Assembly: GCA_051453625.1 (NCBI GenBank)
Contig: JBOZIK010000001.1
Coordinates: 71,080,082-71,144,081 of the forward strand
Length of the DNA stretch: 64,000 bases
Reading direction: 5' to 3'
DNA from: Welwitschia mirabilis
Lineage: Eukaryota; Gnetophyta; Gnetopsida; Welwitschiales
Below the pieces are notes generated by a model. That model worked only from the letters and a program-made list of their open reading frames with translations. It was not told the DNA's origin and made no database searches. The position numbers were made by a program, and so were the translations under genes. Shown piece after piece: positions 35,996 to 47,397 of the stretch. Numbering within the stretch: position 1 is the stretch's first letter; each line of letters starts with the position of its first letter.

Positions 35996-37231
35996 TGTAT
36001 AGGATATAGAACCCTAGAGGGAATACTAAATAGGATTTAAAAAATAAATTCAAAATTTATCTTCACAAAATATTAAGTACTAAAACATATTTGTACATAA
36101 GAAATAACAAATATGATCTAAAAGAAAAATAACTAAAAACAGAAAATACTAATGGATATTGAGAGATACATGATTTATAGTGGTTCGAAAAATACCCTAC
36201 TCCACTCTCAGTAATGAGCTTCTACTCAAGACTAATCTGGATCTTTATTACTCACTTTGTAGATATCTCAGATTTACATGTAACCTTTTACAACTAGACT
36301 TTTCTAAGGCTGAGTCTCGATCTTTCGAGAAACTACTTTTTGGTGTTAATAGTATGTCACAATGCATAGGATTCATCAGATCTAAAGTACATCAATGATA
36401 GTACTATACTATTTAAGAAAGATATTACAAATCCAAGTATATATAGTGGAAACTAATTAACCAAAGAATCGATAATTAAAAGATGCTAGTTCAATTTTTT
36501 GGTTAGATAGAAGAGCCACAATGATTTTGATAATTAAAGAATATAGAGAAGATACATTTTAGGATCTTATAAGTAGATTTGATACTTCAATGAATAAAAA
36601 TAAGAAGGTAACAGCTAGAAAATTCCCATTTTTATCATAATCGGTCAACCCTTTAAAATGTTTGATCAACCCTTTTAAGTGCCATTATTGAAGTCAGTCA
36701 ACTTGATTTAAGGTCTTTATGTCTCCATGTCTGGTCAAGCCCATCAGGGATCTGATCAACTATAGGTATGATCAATTTGCATTTTGGTCTAGTTGATCCC
36801 ATATGAAGAATAATGGTAAAACATGTTTATCCTAAGTCTGATCATCAATCCATTAGAAATCTGATTGATCCCTTAATGATAAATAGTTAAAAACATTTTT
36901 AGTCTAGGTCTAGTCAATCCCTTAAGAATATGATCAATTCCTTAATGAAGGATGTGGTAAATAATTGTATAAGTCTGACTAAACCCTCAGTAATCTAGTC
37001 GACCCATTAGTAATCTAGTTTTGATGCTTTTTGATATAGGTATGATTGACCTCTTATAGATCTAGTCGACCCCTTTGAGGATGTAAAACATGTTAGGTTC
37101 AAGCATGACTAGAGAGAAATGTTTATTACTTATAACCTATAAGGATTAATATTTTTTGCAAGGAATACAACATCTTTTGCTATAATATAAAATATTAGTT
37201 TGACATTAACTTGATAAATTATAACTTAACA
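35996..37231 (-). repeat. Copia C 3' LTR
   Basis: 1,236 bp, from TGTATAGG to TTAACA on the plus strand. Aligned to 44,212-45,456. Between 36,630 and 37,080 it repeats a TCTAGTCGACCCCT motif (often mutated to TCAATCCCTT) about a dozen times. The plus-strand frame at 36,180-36,398 is not a gene. Confidence 0.92.
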
Positions 37232-37252
37232 ATATCTCTTTTTGAAATTAAT
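37232..37252 (-). promoter_or_regulatory. Copia C polypurine tract
   Basis: Minus strand reads TTTCAAAAAGAGATAT, then TGTTAAG at the LTR start. Confidence 0.8.
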
Positions 37253-37689
37253 GGCAAACTATACTCATTTGAAAATATTAATTTAAAAACTCTTCCTCAA
37301 AAAATGTCCATTAGATTTATAAAAAGTTAATAATAATGTTTATTCAAATCAACCATTCATAATGGTTTTCTGAAAAGAGCCACATATATATAAATAATTA
37401 AAAGCATAGCTCATGAAAAGTATAATATGCATTAATAGATATGACAAAATCATGGTTCATAGAAAATATAATAAACATTAATAGATCAAATAATACCAAA
37501 TGTATTTTTATTAATCAGTTTTAAGTAGTACAACTGAAAGATACTTCATGAGAAAAACTATTATAACTAAGTACAACTAATAATAACTGATTTTAGAACA
37601 ATCATTTATNNNNNNNNNNNNNNNNNNNNNNNNNNAGAGAAAAGAAAAGTAATAAGCATAGACTAGAATAACAAAAATACAAGAGAGAT
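37253..37689 (-). other. Copia C 3' untranslated region with 26-N gap
   Basis: AT-rich, no gene; N at 37,610-37,635. Confidence 0.6.
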
Positions 37690-38810
37690 AATAAAAAATT
37701 AATCTGATTCTTCTTATTCTTTCTCCTTAGATTCTTCTTCAGAGTCTAGGTCTTCTTCTTCTTCTTCTTTGGCGACCTTTTAAGCATAGCTACTAACTTC
37801 ATTAGAAGTATATGCAACCTCATACCCTGCTATAATAAGAGCCTATTTGATGTATCGAGTACGAGAATCCATCCTCTTAGGGTATGAAAGAGCCTCTTTA
37901 GGAAAGGTCTACTTTAGAGAAGAAGACTTAGAATATTTATTAGATCTAAAGAAAATGTACATTTAGGATAGAGTTCATGCATAATGGAAGACATAGGAGT
38001 TAAAGATTTAAGCTTAGGATGTAGTTGAACTGTAGGAGTTAAAGTTTTAAGCCTAGAAGTGTAGTTAGATTCTAAAATAATGTCAGATATTTGCAATCAA
38101 AATAGATTAAAAAAGAGTTCTAGTTTTATGATATTCTAACTGAGACACCATATTTTAAGGATAACAGTAAAAGTATCAATAGAATAACTAGTTCCTCTGA
38201 AATACAACAGATAAGCATGATAGTTAGAGATTTCATCATGATGACTCACAAGAAGTAAAAAATTGTAAGTAAAAACTAAATAAAGAAAATGGTATTTTAG
38301 GGTAAGATGGGAGGTGAAGAGGGTGGCTTCCACTGAATGAGCTTATCATAGAGTTCCCTAATGATCTTTATCTTGTCCTTCATGGAGTCATGCAAGGGCC
38401 AAAATTCCTCATAATCTCCTCTTAAAAGATTTATAAGGGAGGCTATTAGATCTATAGTAACTCGAATCCTTCTATCAAAACAAGGGTTATAAGAGTATAG
38501 GAATCAACATCAAAATGAAGCATTAAACTAGAACCTATGAGTAAGAAAATGGTATCTTAACCTAGAAATCTCAAAAAAATGAAAATATCAAGTTTATTTA
38601 ATATCCTTACTGCATCCCTTAACTCTCTAAGTCCCCTTAAAGCAATTGACCTCCCTTGACAGATAGGAGTTTTCTTAAACTTCATAGTGAACTTGTTTAG
38701 GGCCTCATCTAATATTATACCCTAGATCTTTACTGACTAACGCCTTCTCATTATCTCTTCTGGAGTGACCCTCTACCATTTAAGCATGTGATACTTCCTA
38801 AAGACAAAAT
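37690..38810 (-). pseudogene. Transposase_32-like ORF in copia C (envelope position)
   Basis: Follows RNase H on the sense strand. Blocks: FTMKFKKTPICQGRSIALRG (about 38,640-38,700), a GW-type segment, DYEEFWPLHDSMKDKIKIIR (about 38,350-38,410), FLYLVFTYNFLL then SHHDEISNYHAYLLYF (38,210-38,300 in the open frame 38,333-38,136), and an acidic tail AKEEEEEDLDSEEESKEKE (37,710-37,775) with a stop after it. The pattern (G+.(I/V).L start, L..+.+H.+..N.LP..H.D, then acidic tail) resembles the Transposase_32 'putative plant transposon protein' family. Role unknown. Same place and layout as the ORF in copia A, so it is a family trait, not a chance capture. Confidence 0.55.
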
Positions 38811-39189
38811 AAATAGAAGAAGACAACTAGATCTAAAAGAGATAGGTGGACAAGTATAACTGAGGATGATTAGGACTTTATAAGATTTTATAAAGAGGGG
38901 CAATCAAGTTGGATTTGAGAAAAAAATTGGGTCCACCATCTATCTCCCATACTATAACCCTATAAATCTAGTCAACTAGATTATGATTCGGTTTACCTGA
39001 TAAGATTCGAGTAAAAAATCTTCTAGGTCCATTCAACTGGGACTTTAATCTAGTCAACTCAACTAGATTTAGGTCTAATTTGAGAAAAACTAGGCGACTA
39101 GAGAAAATTTTAGTTAACCCACTTCTCTAGATTTAATTGACTGAATGCAAGATCCAGTTGATCACTTTGCTTTTAGTTGGAGGATGAAG

Positions 39190-39900
39190 AAAAAAATCCT
39201 TATTCATAATGAAGTCTTAAAAAGTTATCAAAGTTTAAGGGTTTTGTGAAAATATTAGCTACTTATCTATCAGTACTTATAAAGTTCATATAAATATTGC
39301 CTTTTTCTACTTGATCTTTAAGGAAATGGTATCTTAGTTTAATATGTCTAGTTTGAGAATGTTGAATAAGGTTCTTTGAGATATCAATTACACTTGTATT
39401 ATCATAAAAATTTAGAATCTATTCAAAATTTATTCTAAAGTCTTTGAGTGTTTCCTTCATTCATAGAAGATGGGTACAACAACTCCCTACTACTATATAT
39501 TCTACTTCTACTATGGACATGGAGATAGAGTTTTGCTTCTTACTTGCTCATCCTCTCAAGCATGATCTTAAAAGAAAATAATTTCCACTAGTAATTTTTT
39601 GATCATCTTTAGAATTAGCTCAGTCTACATCACTAAAGCCTACGAGCTCAAAGGAAGTTTCTGTAGGATGCCATAATTCATAGTTACTTGTGCCTTTTAT
39701 ATATCTTATGATTCTTTTGATAGCTTGAAGGTGTAATTCCTTTGGCTGAGTTTGATATCTTGCATAAATAGTAACACTAAACATTATGTTAGGTCTACTT
39801 GTGGTTAAATATAATAGACTTTCTATCATACTTTTATAAATTTTTTGGTCTATAAATTTTCCATAATCATCAAGACTAATCTTACATAAAGTTGACATAT
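39190..39900 (-). pseudogene. Copia C RNase H
   Basis: Open block 39,898-39,620 reads IYKSMIESLLYLTTSRPNIM and HLQAIKRIIRYIKGTSNYEL (copia YR..IGSLLYLT.SRPDI and KRILRYLKGT boxes between RT and RNase H), then FELVGFSDVD. Beyond it come the catalytic-region boxes SKKQNSISMS, VEVEYIVVGSCCTHLL, DNTSVIDISKNLIQHSQTRH and ANIFTKPL (39,200-39,560), all standard RNase H landmarks. Interrupted by stops; inactive. Confidence 0.9.
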
Positions 39901-40930
39901 ATGTGTCATTGATTGTGCATTTTCTAATTTAAATCATTTGATCAAGTTCCTTAAGTATTTGGATTGAGATATGAAAATCCATGTTTTGTTTACTTGATTT
40001 GAAAACCAAGAAACATGTGAACTTCACCCAACATAGCTATCTCAAAATGTATTATCATAATGCTAGTGAATTCTTTTGAGAGAAATTCATTTGAGGATCC
40101 AAAAATTATGTCATTTACATAGATTTTAATAAAGTTCTTTTTAAGATTTTAGACGAAAAAATGTTACCAATTTTTCATACCAAGCCCTTGGAGCTTGTTT
40201 TAAATCACATAAAGCTTTTTTAAGTTTATACACAGAGTCTAGTCTCTGTGGATCTATGAAAGATTGAGGTTGTTTTAAGAGTTTCATTAAAAAAGTAAAT
40301 TTTCACATCCATCTGAAAAAATTTTATGTTCGTAAATGCCACATATAAGAGAAACATTCTAATACTATCTAATCTAGCCATTAGAGCAAATGTGTCTTCT
40401 ACATTTATTCTTTTAATCTAGTTGTATCATCGAGCTAATAATCTTGTTTTGTTCTTAATAACATTATTTTATTCATCACACTTATTCTTAAAGATCCATT
40501 TTGTTCCAATTACATTTCTATCTATTGGTCTTTCTACAAGTTTTTAAACATTATTTCTTTTGAATTTTTGTAGTCCATTTCAATTTGAGAGACATAACAA
40601 ATATGGGCTCAAAATTTTTTGAAAAATTTTCTAATTTGAATCTTTGAGCTTATATATCTAATAACAGACTCTAGTGGGTGATTTTTAGATCTTTTAACTT
40701 TTTGGAGATAACATATTAAGATGGCTCTTCTTCCTTTTTAGTTATTACTTCTTTTACTGTGGAGGTACTGGGAGCTAGATTTTATTCACCATTTGAAGAA
40801 ATAATTCTTGTACTAAAGTAATCTATTTAAATATTTATAGATTCTTTCACTATTAAACTTCATTTGTTGAAAAATCAGTAGACTCTACTTCTAGTTGAAT
40901 ATATTAAAAAGATTGCTTCAAACTTTAGAC
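39901..40930 (-). pseudogene. Copia C reverse transcriptase
   Basis: SVYKLKKALCDLKQAPRAWY (about 40,180-40,240) is the copia YKL.KALYGLKQAPRAWY box, preceded by KQPQSFIDP. FIKIYVNDIIFGSS follows, with the YVDD active site changed to YVND at 40,110-40,121. Then FLGFQI and a block leading into RNase H. Several stops and shifts. The plus-strand frame at 41,147-41,407 further right is a shadow. Confidence 0.9.
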
Positions 40931-41099
40931 TTAAATTTGCTCAAACATTCTCTATCTTTTAAGACAAAGCATTTACTCCCAAACAGTTTAAAAGATGAAA
41001 CATTTGGTTTTTTTTTTCTTTTAAAAGTTCAAAGAAGGTTTTATTCATAGATGATCTTAGAGAGAGTTTGCTAATAATGTAGCAAGTAGTTCTTACTAC

Positions 41100-41700
41100 T
41101 TTAGCCTAAAATGTTTTAGAAACTTCCTTATCATTTAGCATAGTTCTTGGTATTTCTTAAAGGACTCGGTTTTTTCTATTTGAAATTCCATTTTGTTGGG
41201 AAGTATTTGGGGCTCAGAACTGATGTTCCATACTATTGTTACATAATAGTTCTCAAAAAGGTGATTTTCGTATTCTCCTTAATGATCACTTCTAACTTTT
41301 TTGGTAGTGTATCCTTTCTCAATTTGGATTTTGTTATAGATTTTAGCACAACTTTTAAAGTTTTTAGCTTTATTTTAAAAAAAAAAATCCAAGCAAATCT
41401 AGAGTAGTTATCTACCATTTTAAGAAATATTATTTTTCCCCAGACTTTTAGTTTGGGCAAGGCCCACCAAGTCCATATGAATGAACTCAATGGCATTATT
41501 GAGGAGACTAGGTTTTTACTATTATGAGAAGTCCTGACTTGTTTTTCTTGTTGATAAGAATCACATAGCCCATGATTTTCAATGTTAAATCTTGAGGATT
41601 TCTTTCATAATCTTCTTTTTAATGATGGTTTTGAGATGGTTATAGTTTACATGTCCTAATCATTGGTGTCATAATCCTTCTTAATTTATACGACAACAAT
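41100..41700 (-). pseudogene. Copia C integrase
   Basis: HQ, stop, LGHVNYNHLKTIIKK (about 41,610-41,665) is the HHCC zinc-binding start. The open block 41,496-41,239 carries MVDNYSRFAWIFFFKIK (core domain, VDDFSR..WVYFLK box; the Asp-Asp pair is DN), then decayed core sequence to about 41,100. Stops are frequent. Confidence 0.85.
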
Positions 41701-42599
41701 AATAAATAGATAAAACTAATTAATTCTGCAAAAATTATCTATTCTATTTGATTTAAGAAGAATGTCATTTGTTTTACCATCACTAACTTCACACTTTTGA
41801 GTATTAAAAATAACTTTATAACCTTTATCATTAAATTTGACTAATACTAAGTAAATTATGTTTAAGACCATTCACATATAAAACTTCATTAATTTTAGGC
41901 ATGTTACCTCCAATTTGCTTCCGATGCCTTTAATTTCTACTTTTCTATTGACACTAGACATTACTTATCTTTCATGAAAGTCATCCAAATATTAGAATCT
42001 TGATTTTTTACCTGTCATGGGTTAAGAAAAATCACTATCCAAGTACTAGCATGTTCTATTTGATACTTTAAAAGCTATTTAGATTAATAAACTTTTTAAA
42101 TTGTCATCCCTTATCTACTTAGTTCATTTGTACTATTGTGGTACATATTCCCTTGAGATAACTTTAAATGGAAAAGTACTAACAGAATTTGAAAAGAGCA
42201 TTAACTTTTTAGCATTGTAAAATAATTTTAAATGACCTGTCTTTCTACAAAAATATTAAGTAATTTTTGATATAGATTTATTTTGAAATGTTACCTAATT
42301 TAACTAATTACAAGGTTTTTAAGAGATAAAGCTAATACCTTTCTTGTCATGGACTAGTCTTCATATCCCAAGCATCTGCTCGAATTTACTTAAACTATTT
42401 CAAAATTTATTTACAAAGTAAGATAAGATTTTTGCCTCTTAAGTTAGCTTTAAGTTTTCTATTTGAATCATCTTGTACTTTGTCTTTAACTCTTTCTTTT
42501 GCTTATTCAAAGCCTTTACTATTTCATTTAATTCATTGATTTATTTTACTAAATTTTCACATTCTAAATAGAGTTCTTGGTAAGCATCTTCTAGTTTCT
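41701..42599 (-). pseudogene. Copia C protease region
   Basis: Between gag and integrase, where copia protease lies. A decayed stretch; I can read no clear DSG/DTG active site. Confidence 0.4.
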
Positions 42600-43718
42600 T
42601 TTGATATTCTTCAATAAGAACTAGATCATCTAGTTTAATTGAATAAGACATGTTCTTCATCGGAGGGGCTATTGATATGAAGGAAAGTCTTATGTTTCCA
42701 TCTGAATCTTGACTTAAGCTATCATCATCTTCTTCATCTACATTATCCTAGGTGGTGATGAAGAATCATGTTTGGATTTACTTTGATCTCTTTTGTTATC
42801 TGGACATTCATTTGTAACATTTCCATATTTCCTTCATGCATAGCCTTGCATCTCCTTTTCTTTTTTTGGATTTGTTTTTAGTTTGGAATGATCCCTCTTT
42901 GGTTCCTTGTTTTGTTTACCTTTTCTATTTCTTCTGTGTAAGAATTTTTTGAATCTTCTTACCAAAGGAGCAACCTCATCTTTATCAAGTATTTTATCTA
43001 GTTTTTCAAATCCAGATTCTTCTTGCATATTTTTTAATGCAAGACATTTTTTTAAAAAATATTTTGAAAACTTTAACTCATAAGTTTGAAGATTACCTTG
43101 TAGTTTCTATAATTCCATTCGATTGATGTTCTTGCTTTCTTTGATGGTTGTAACCTTTGACTTAAAGCATTTTAGAAGAGATCTTAGAAACTTTTATATG
43201 GCTTTTCCTTTTTCCATTTTCTTACTTAGACTTATCAATGAGTTTACTATGTCTGTCAGCCTAGTAAAGAACTCTTATAGTCTCTCTTCTTCGTCCATGT
43301 GAATATCTTCAAACTTAGAGATAAGCATTTATAGCTTTACCTATTTTATCATGGATGTTCCTTTGTGTGCTATTTCAAGAATATCCCAAGATTCCTTGGC
43401 ATATTTATAGATTATAATCCTCCTGAACCCATCTACACAAACTATATAAAAAATATCATTAAGAGCACAAGCATATAGAATAGCCTTGGCTTTATTGGTA
43501 GTGATTCATTGATCTTAAGATTTCTCAACCACTATGATGATTTCATTACTATTAGTTTTAAGTAGAGTAGGCATAACATATACATTATAGATTACCTCCT
43601 CTATGTCTACATCTAAGGATCTAAGGAATATTTTAATATGCACCTTTTAGTAAGCATAGTTAATTCCATCAAACATGAGTAGTCATCCAGTAGATAGGCC
43701 ATCAGAAGGATTACTCAT
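42600..43718 (-). pseudogene. Copia C gag
   Basis: ATG at 43,716-43,718 (MSNPSDGLSTG), then MFDGINYAY followed by KVHIKIFLRSLD (about 43,610-43,680; F.G.NY.YWK box). The UBN2-type core is decayed. Open block 43,028-42,834 reads KLDKILDKDEVAPLVRRFKK and a Lys/Arg-rich run. The zinc knuckle that follows (about 42,800-42,845) keeps YGNVTNECP but has lost its first Cys pair. A Ser/Lys and acidic tail follows. Confidence 0.8.
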
Positions 43719-43731
43719 AGTTAGGATTTAG

Positions 43732-44149
43732 NNNNNNNNNNNNNNNNNNNNNNNNNNNNNNNNNNNNNNNNNNNNNNNNNNNNNNNNNNNNNNNNNNNNN
43801 NNNNNNNNNNNNNNNNNNNNNNNNNNNNNNNNNNNNNNNNNNNNNNNNNNNNNNNNNNNNNNNNNNNNNNNNNNNNNNNNNNNNNNNNNNNNNNNNNNNN
43901 NNNNNNNNNNNNNNNNNNNNNNNNNNNNNNNNNNNNNNNNNNNNNNNNNNNNNNNNNNNNNNNNNNNNNNNNNNNNNNNNNNNNNNNNNNNNNNNNNNNN
44001 NNNNNNNNNNNNNNNNNNNNNNNNNNNNNNNNNNNNNNNNNNNNNNNNNNNNNNNNNNNNNNNNNNNNNNNNNNNNNNNNNNNNNNNNNNNNNNNNNNNN
44101 NNNNNNNNNNNNNNNNNNNNNNNNNNNNNNNNNNNNNNNNNNNNNNNNN
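43732..44149. other. Assembly gap (418 N), probably spurious in size
   Basis: Both edges carry the same 9 bases, AGGATTTAG (43,723-43,731 and 44,150-44,158). Overlapping contig ends would look like this. The gap lies in the C leader just upstream of the gag ATG. Confidence 0.9.
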
Positions 44150-44200
44150 AGGATTTAGATGTCTAGATCTATTAAGATCTTTCAATAACTCAACCTAGAT

Positions 44201-44209
44201 TTAATACCA
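44201..44209 (-). promoter_or_regulatory. Copia C primer binding site
   Basis: Minus strand reads TGGTATTAA next to the 5' LTR, a Met-tRNA-type site (TGGTATCAG) with mutations. Confidence 0.7.
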
Positions 44210-44211
44210 AA

Positions 44212-45456
44212 TGTAGGATCTAGAAACCTATGGAGGATTTGAAAAATAAATTCAAAAGCTATCTCCATAAAGTATTAAGTACTAAAAGATATTTGTGCAT
44301 AAGAAATAACAAATACGGTCTGAAAGAAAAATAATTAAAAATAAAAAATACCAACTAAGATTAATAGATACTAAGATTAATAGATACATGATTTATAGTG
44401 GTTCGAGAAACTCCTATCCCACTCTCAATAATTAGTTTCTATTCAAGACTAATCTGAATCTTTGTTACTCACTTTCTAGGTATCTCAGGTTTACCTGTAA
44501 CCTTTTATAATCGGCCTTTTTAGAGGCTCAGTCTCAACCTTTCGAGAGAATACTTTTCGATGTTAATAGTATGTCATAATGCATAGACTTTACTAGATTA
44601 AAAGTACAATAATAATAGTACTATACTATCTAAGAATAATATCACAAATACAAGTACGTATAGTGCAAATTGATTAACCAAAGAATCGATAATCAAAAGA
44701 TGCTAGTTCAAATGTTTAGTCAGGTAGAAGAGGTACAATGATTTTGATGGCTCAAGAATATATGAAGGATACATTTTAGGGTTTTATAAGTAGATCTAAT
44801 ACTCCAATAGGTAAAACCATGAAGGTAATAGCTAGAAAAATCCCATTTCCATCATGATTGGTCGACCCCTTGAAATGTTCAGTTAATCATATTTAGTGCT
44901 ATCACTGAAGTTGATCAATCCCATCTTCTTTTGGTTGACTTAAGTTCTTTAAGTCTTCATGTCTGGTTAATTCCATTAGGAATCTAATTGACTATAGATC
45001 CAATTGATCACATTTTAATCCATTCGACCCCACATAAAGAATAGTGATAAAACATGTTTAACCTAAGTCTAGTCGATCCCTCAGGAATCCAGTTGACCAT
45101 TGATGATAAAAGGTTCAAAACATTTTTAGTCTAGGTTTTGTTAATTTCGTAGGAATTTAGTCAACCCCTTGATGAAAGATGTGATAATTATTATACAAGT
45201 CTGATTAATCCCTCAGAAATTTTATCAACCCCTTAGTAATCTATTTTCAATACTTTTTAATACAGGTTTAGTCGACTCCTTATAGATCCAATTAACCCCT
45301 TTGAGAGTATGAAATTTTTTAGGGTTAAGCATGACTAGAAAGAATTGTTTATTACTTTTGACCTATAAGGATTAATTTTTTTAATAGGAATACGACATAT
45401 TTTTCTATACTATAAAATACTAGTTTGACATCAACTTAGCAAGTTATAACTTAATA
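44212..45456 (-). repeat. Copia C 5' LTR
   Basis: About 1,245 bp, pair of 35,996-37,231. Starts TGTAGGATCTAG and ends TTAATA on the plus strand. The GTCGACCCC motif recurs from 44,860 to 45,300. Substitutions against its partner are frequent, so the insertion is not recent. Confidence 0.92.
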
Positions 45457-45501
45457 GGGTAAACTTAAAATCACATAAAGAAATATACCAATCTAGAGCA
45501 A

Positions 45502-45517
45502 CCAAGCTTTAATACTA
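45502..45517 (-). promoter_or_regulatory. Copia B primer binding site
   Basis: Minus strand reads TTAGTATTAAAGCTTG, a mutated TGGTATCAGAGCTTGG (Met-tRNA type), next to the B 5' LTR. C lies just downstream, between this site and the B gag. Confidence 0.75.
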
Positions 45518-47397
45518 ATTATTAGAATCAAAAGGCACCCTAGGAGTGGGATGAATAGTATGTGTTTATTATAAAAATAACTATTTATCTCTCATGAATA
45601 ACTAAATTTAAATCTTTCTTAAGTGAATTAATTAAAACAAATGAAAAATTAGAAGTAAGTGAAAGAAACAAATAAGTAGAAAGTGTGCATCAGAGATTTA
45701 TAATGGTTCAACAATCTTTGTCCACTCCACTTTTAGGAGATAGCAACGTGCTCTCAGCCTCTNNNNNNNNNNNNNNNNNNNNNNNNNNNNNNNNNNNNNN
45801 NNNNNNNNNNNNNNNNNNNNNNNNNNNNNNNNNNNNNNNNNNNNNNNNNNNNNNNNNNNNNNNNNNNNNNNNNNNNNNNNNNNNNNNNNNNNNNNNNNNN
45901 NNNNNNNNNNNNNNNNNNNNNNNNNNNNNNNNNNNNNNNNNNNNNNNNNNNNNNNNNNNNNNNNNNNNNNNNNNNNNNNNNNNNNNNNNNNNNNNNNNNN
46001 NNNNNNNNNNNNNNNNNNNNNNNNNNNNNNNNNNNNNNNNNNNNNNNNNNNNNNNNNNNNNNNNNNNNNNNNNNNNNNNNNNNNNNNNNNNNNNNNNNNN
46101 NNNNNNNNNNNNNNNNNNNNNNNNNNNNNNNNNNNNNNNNNNNNNNNNNNNNNNNNNNNNNNNNNNNNNNNNNNNNNNNNNNNNNNNNNNNNNNNNNNNN
46201 NNNNNNNNNNNNNNNNNNNNNNNNNNNNNNNNNNNNNNNNNNNNNNNNNNNNNNNNNNNNNNNNNNNNNNNNNNNNNNNNNNNNNNNNNNNNNNNNNNNN
46301 NNNNNNNNNNNNNNNNNNNNNNNNNNNNNNNNNNNNNNNNNNNNNNNNNNNNNNNNNNNNNNNNNNNNNNNNNNNNNNNNNNNNNNNNNNNNNNNNNNNN
46401 NNNNNNNNNNNNNNNNNNNNNNNNNNNNNNNNNNNNNNNNNNNNNNNNNNNNNNNNNNNNNNNNNNNNNNNNNNNNNNNNNNNNNAACACCCTTCTTCAA
46501 AGGCATCTTATAATACCCTTCACTAAGGATTACTTACAACATTCTTCTCTTAAGGATTAGCTTGCTTAATCCAATGAGCCCTCATAAGAGATCAATCAAA
46601 TAGAAGGCTTGATGAATTGTATGCCTTTCATGCATAATACACCAACATGTAATATAATAATCTCTCAATGAGATGATACAATGTAGGAGTAAAGAGAGAA
46701 AAAGAAGCTTCTTTTTTAGATGGACTACACACAGGTTAGTTCTATATTCATATACATAGGTTATTTCTAAATTCATATGATTCTAATCACTACATTTTAT
46801 ATGAGGATAAGAATATAGCTTTTGAAGTTTATCTTGGAAAGCAAGCTGCATAGAAAAAAATATTATAGATTAATAGATCATTGTTTTTCAATTGAAAAAA
46901 TGTGATGGATATACCAACAAATATGTAGTCATATTTTAATGTTTATCTAGTTAGACATCCCACAATAGAATGGACATTCCACATTTTTAATGCAGTACTC
47001 GAATGTCTCATATTGAGGGTCAGATGTCTCATCTACTTTTTAGTAATCTTCTACAAAATTCCAAATGTTTCACTTAGGAATTTAAACATCCTAGCCCTTT
47101 CTTAGTTTTTTTCCTTTTATATATTTGATGTTTCACCAAAAATCTAGAATGTTCTAAGTCTGAGATATTTCAAAAAAAATCTTGGATGGAAGCTGGAACA
47201 TCCCACCAAATATCTTAGACATTCCAAGTCTTATTCAGCTTATTTCTAGATGTAGCTTTTGATTTGATAAAACTTGGATTCCTCTAATGTATGGATCATA
47301 AGAGATAGCAAGAATTTCTCTTTAACTTTGATCTTGTGAGCTAGTTAGATACTTTATCTTGTTCATTATTAAAACTTCTTATTTATTTACTCTAATA
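45518..47397 (-). repeat. Copia B 5' LTR with gap
   Basis: Pair of 32,486-33,635. It contains 723 N (45,763-46,485), yet the known bases total about 1,157, close to the 1,150 of its partner. By alignment only about 20 bp are missing at the gap. Motif GACATCCCA recurs from 46,950 to 47,230. Confidence 0.85.
45763..46485. other. Assembly gap (723 N) inside copia B 5' LTR
   Basis: Either an insertion of about 0.7 kb not sequenced, or an oversized gap. Confidence 0.99.

Larger units (their letters stand above)
35996..45456 (-). mobile_element. Copia element C, most complete element
   Basis: Minus-strand Ty1/copia in the standard order: 5' LTR (44,212-45,456), primer site, gag, protease region, integrase, RT, RNase H, an extra 3' ORF, purine tract, 3' LTR (35,996-37,231). 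It was inserted in the leader of copia B. A likely 5-bp target repeat, TAGGG, is at 35,991-35,995 and 45,455-45,459; the second overlaps the mutated LTR end. All ORFs carry stops or shifts and the RT active site is mutated. Confidence 0.9.
32486..47397 (-). mobile_element. Copia element B, interrupted by element C
   Basis: Minus-strand copia with LTRs at 32,486-33,635 and 45,518-47,397, primer site beside the right LTR, purine tract beside the left one, and gag with two zinc knuckles (35,989-34,400). No integrase, RT or RNase H of its own is seen: gag runs almost directly into the 3' region. Element C (35,996-45,456) was inserted 6 bp upstream of the B gag start. Without C, B is about 5.4 kb including its 723-base gap. 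Confidence 0.85.

Noticed and set aside
41147-41407. 86-codon plus-strand frame as a gene
   Set aside because: Shadow of the copia C integrase core on the opposite strand.
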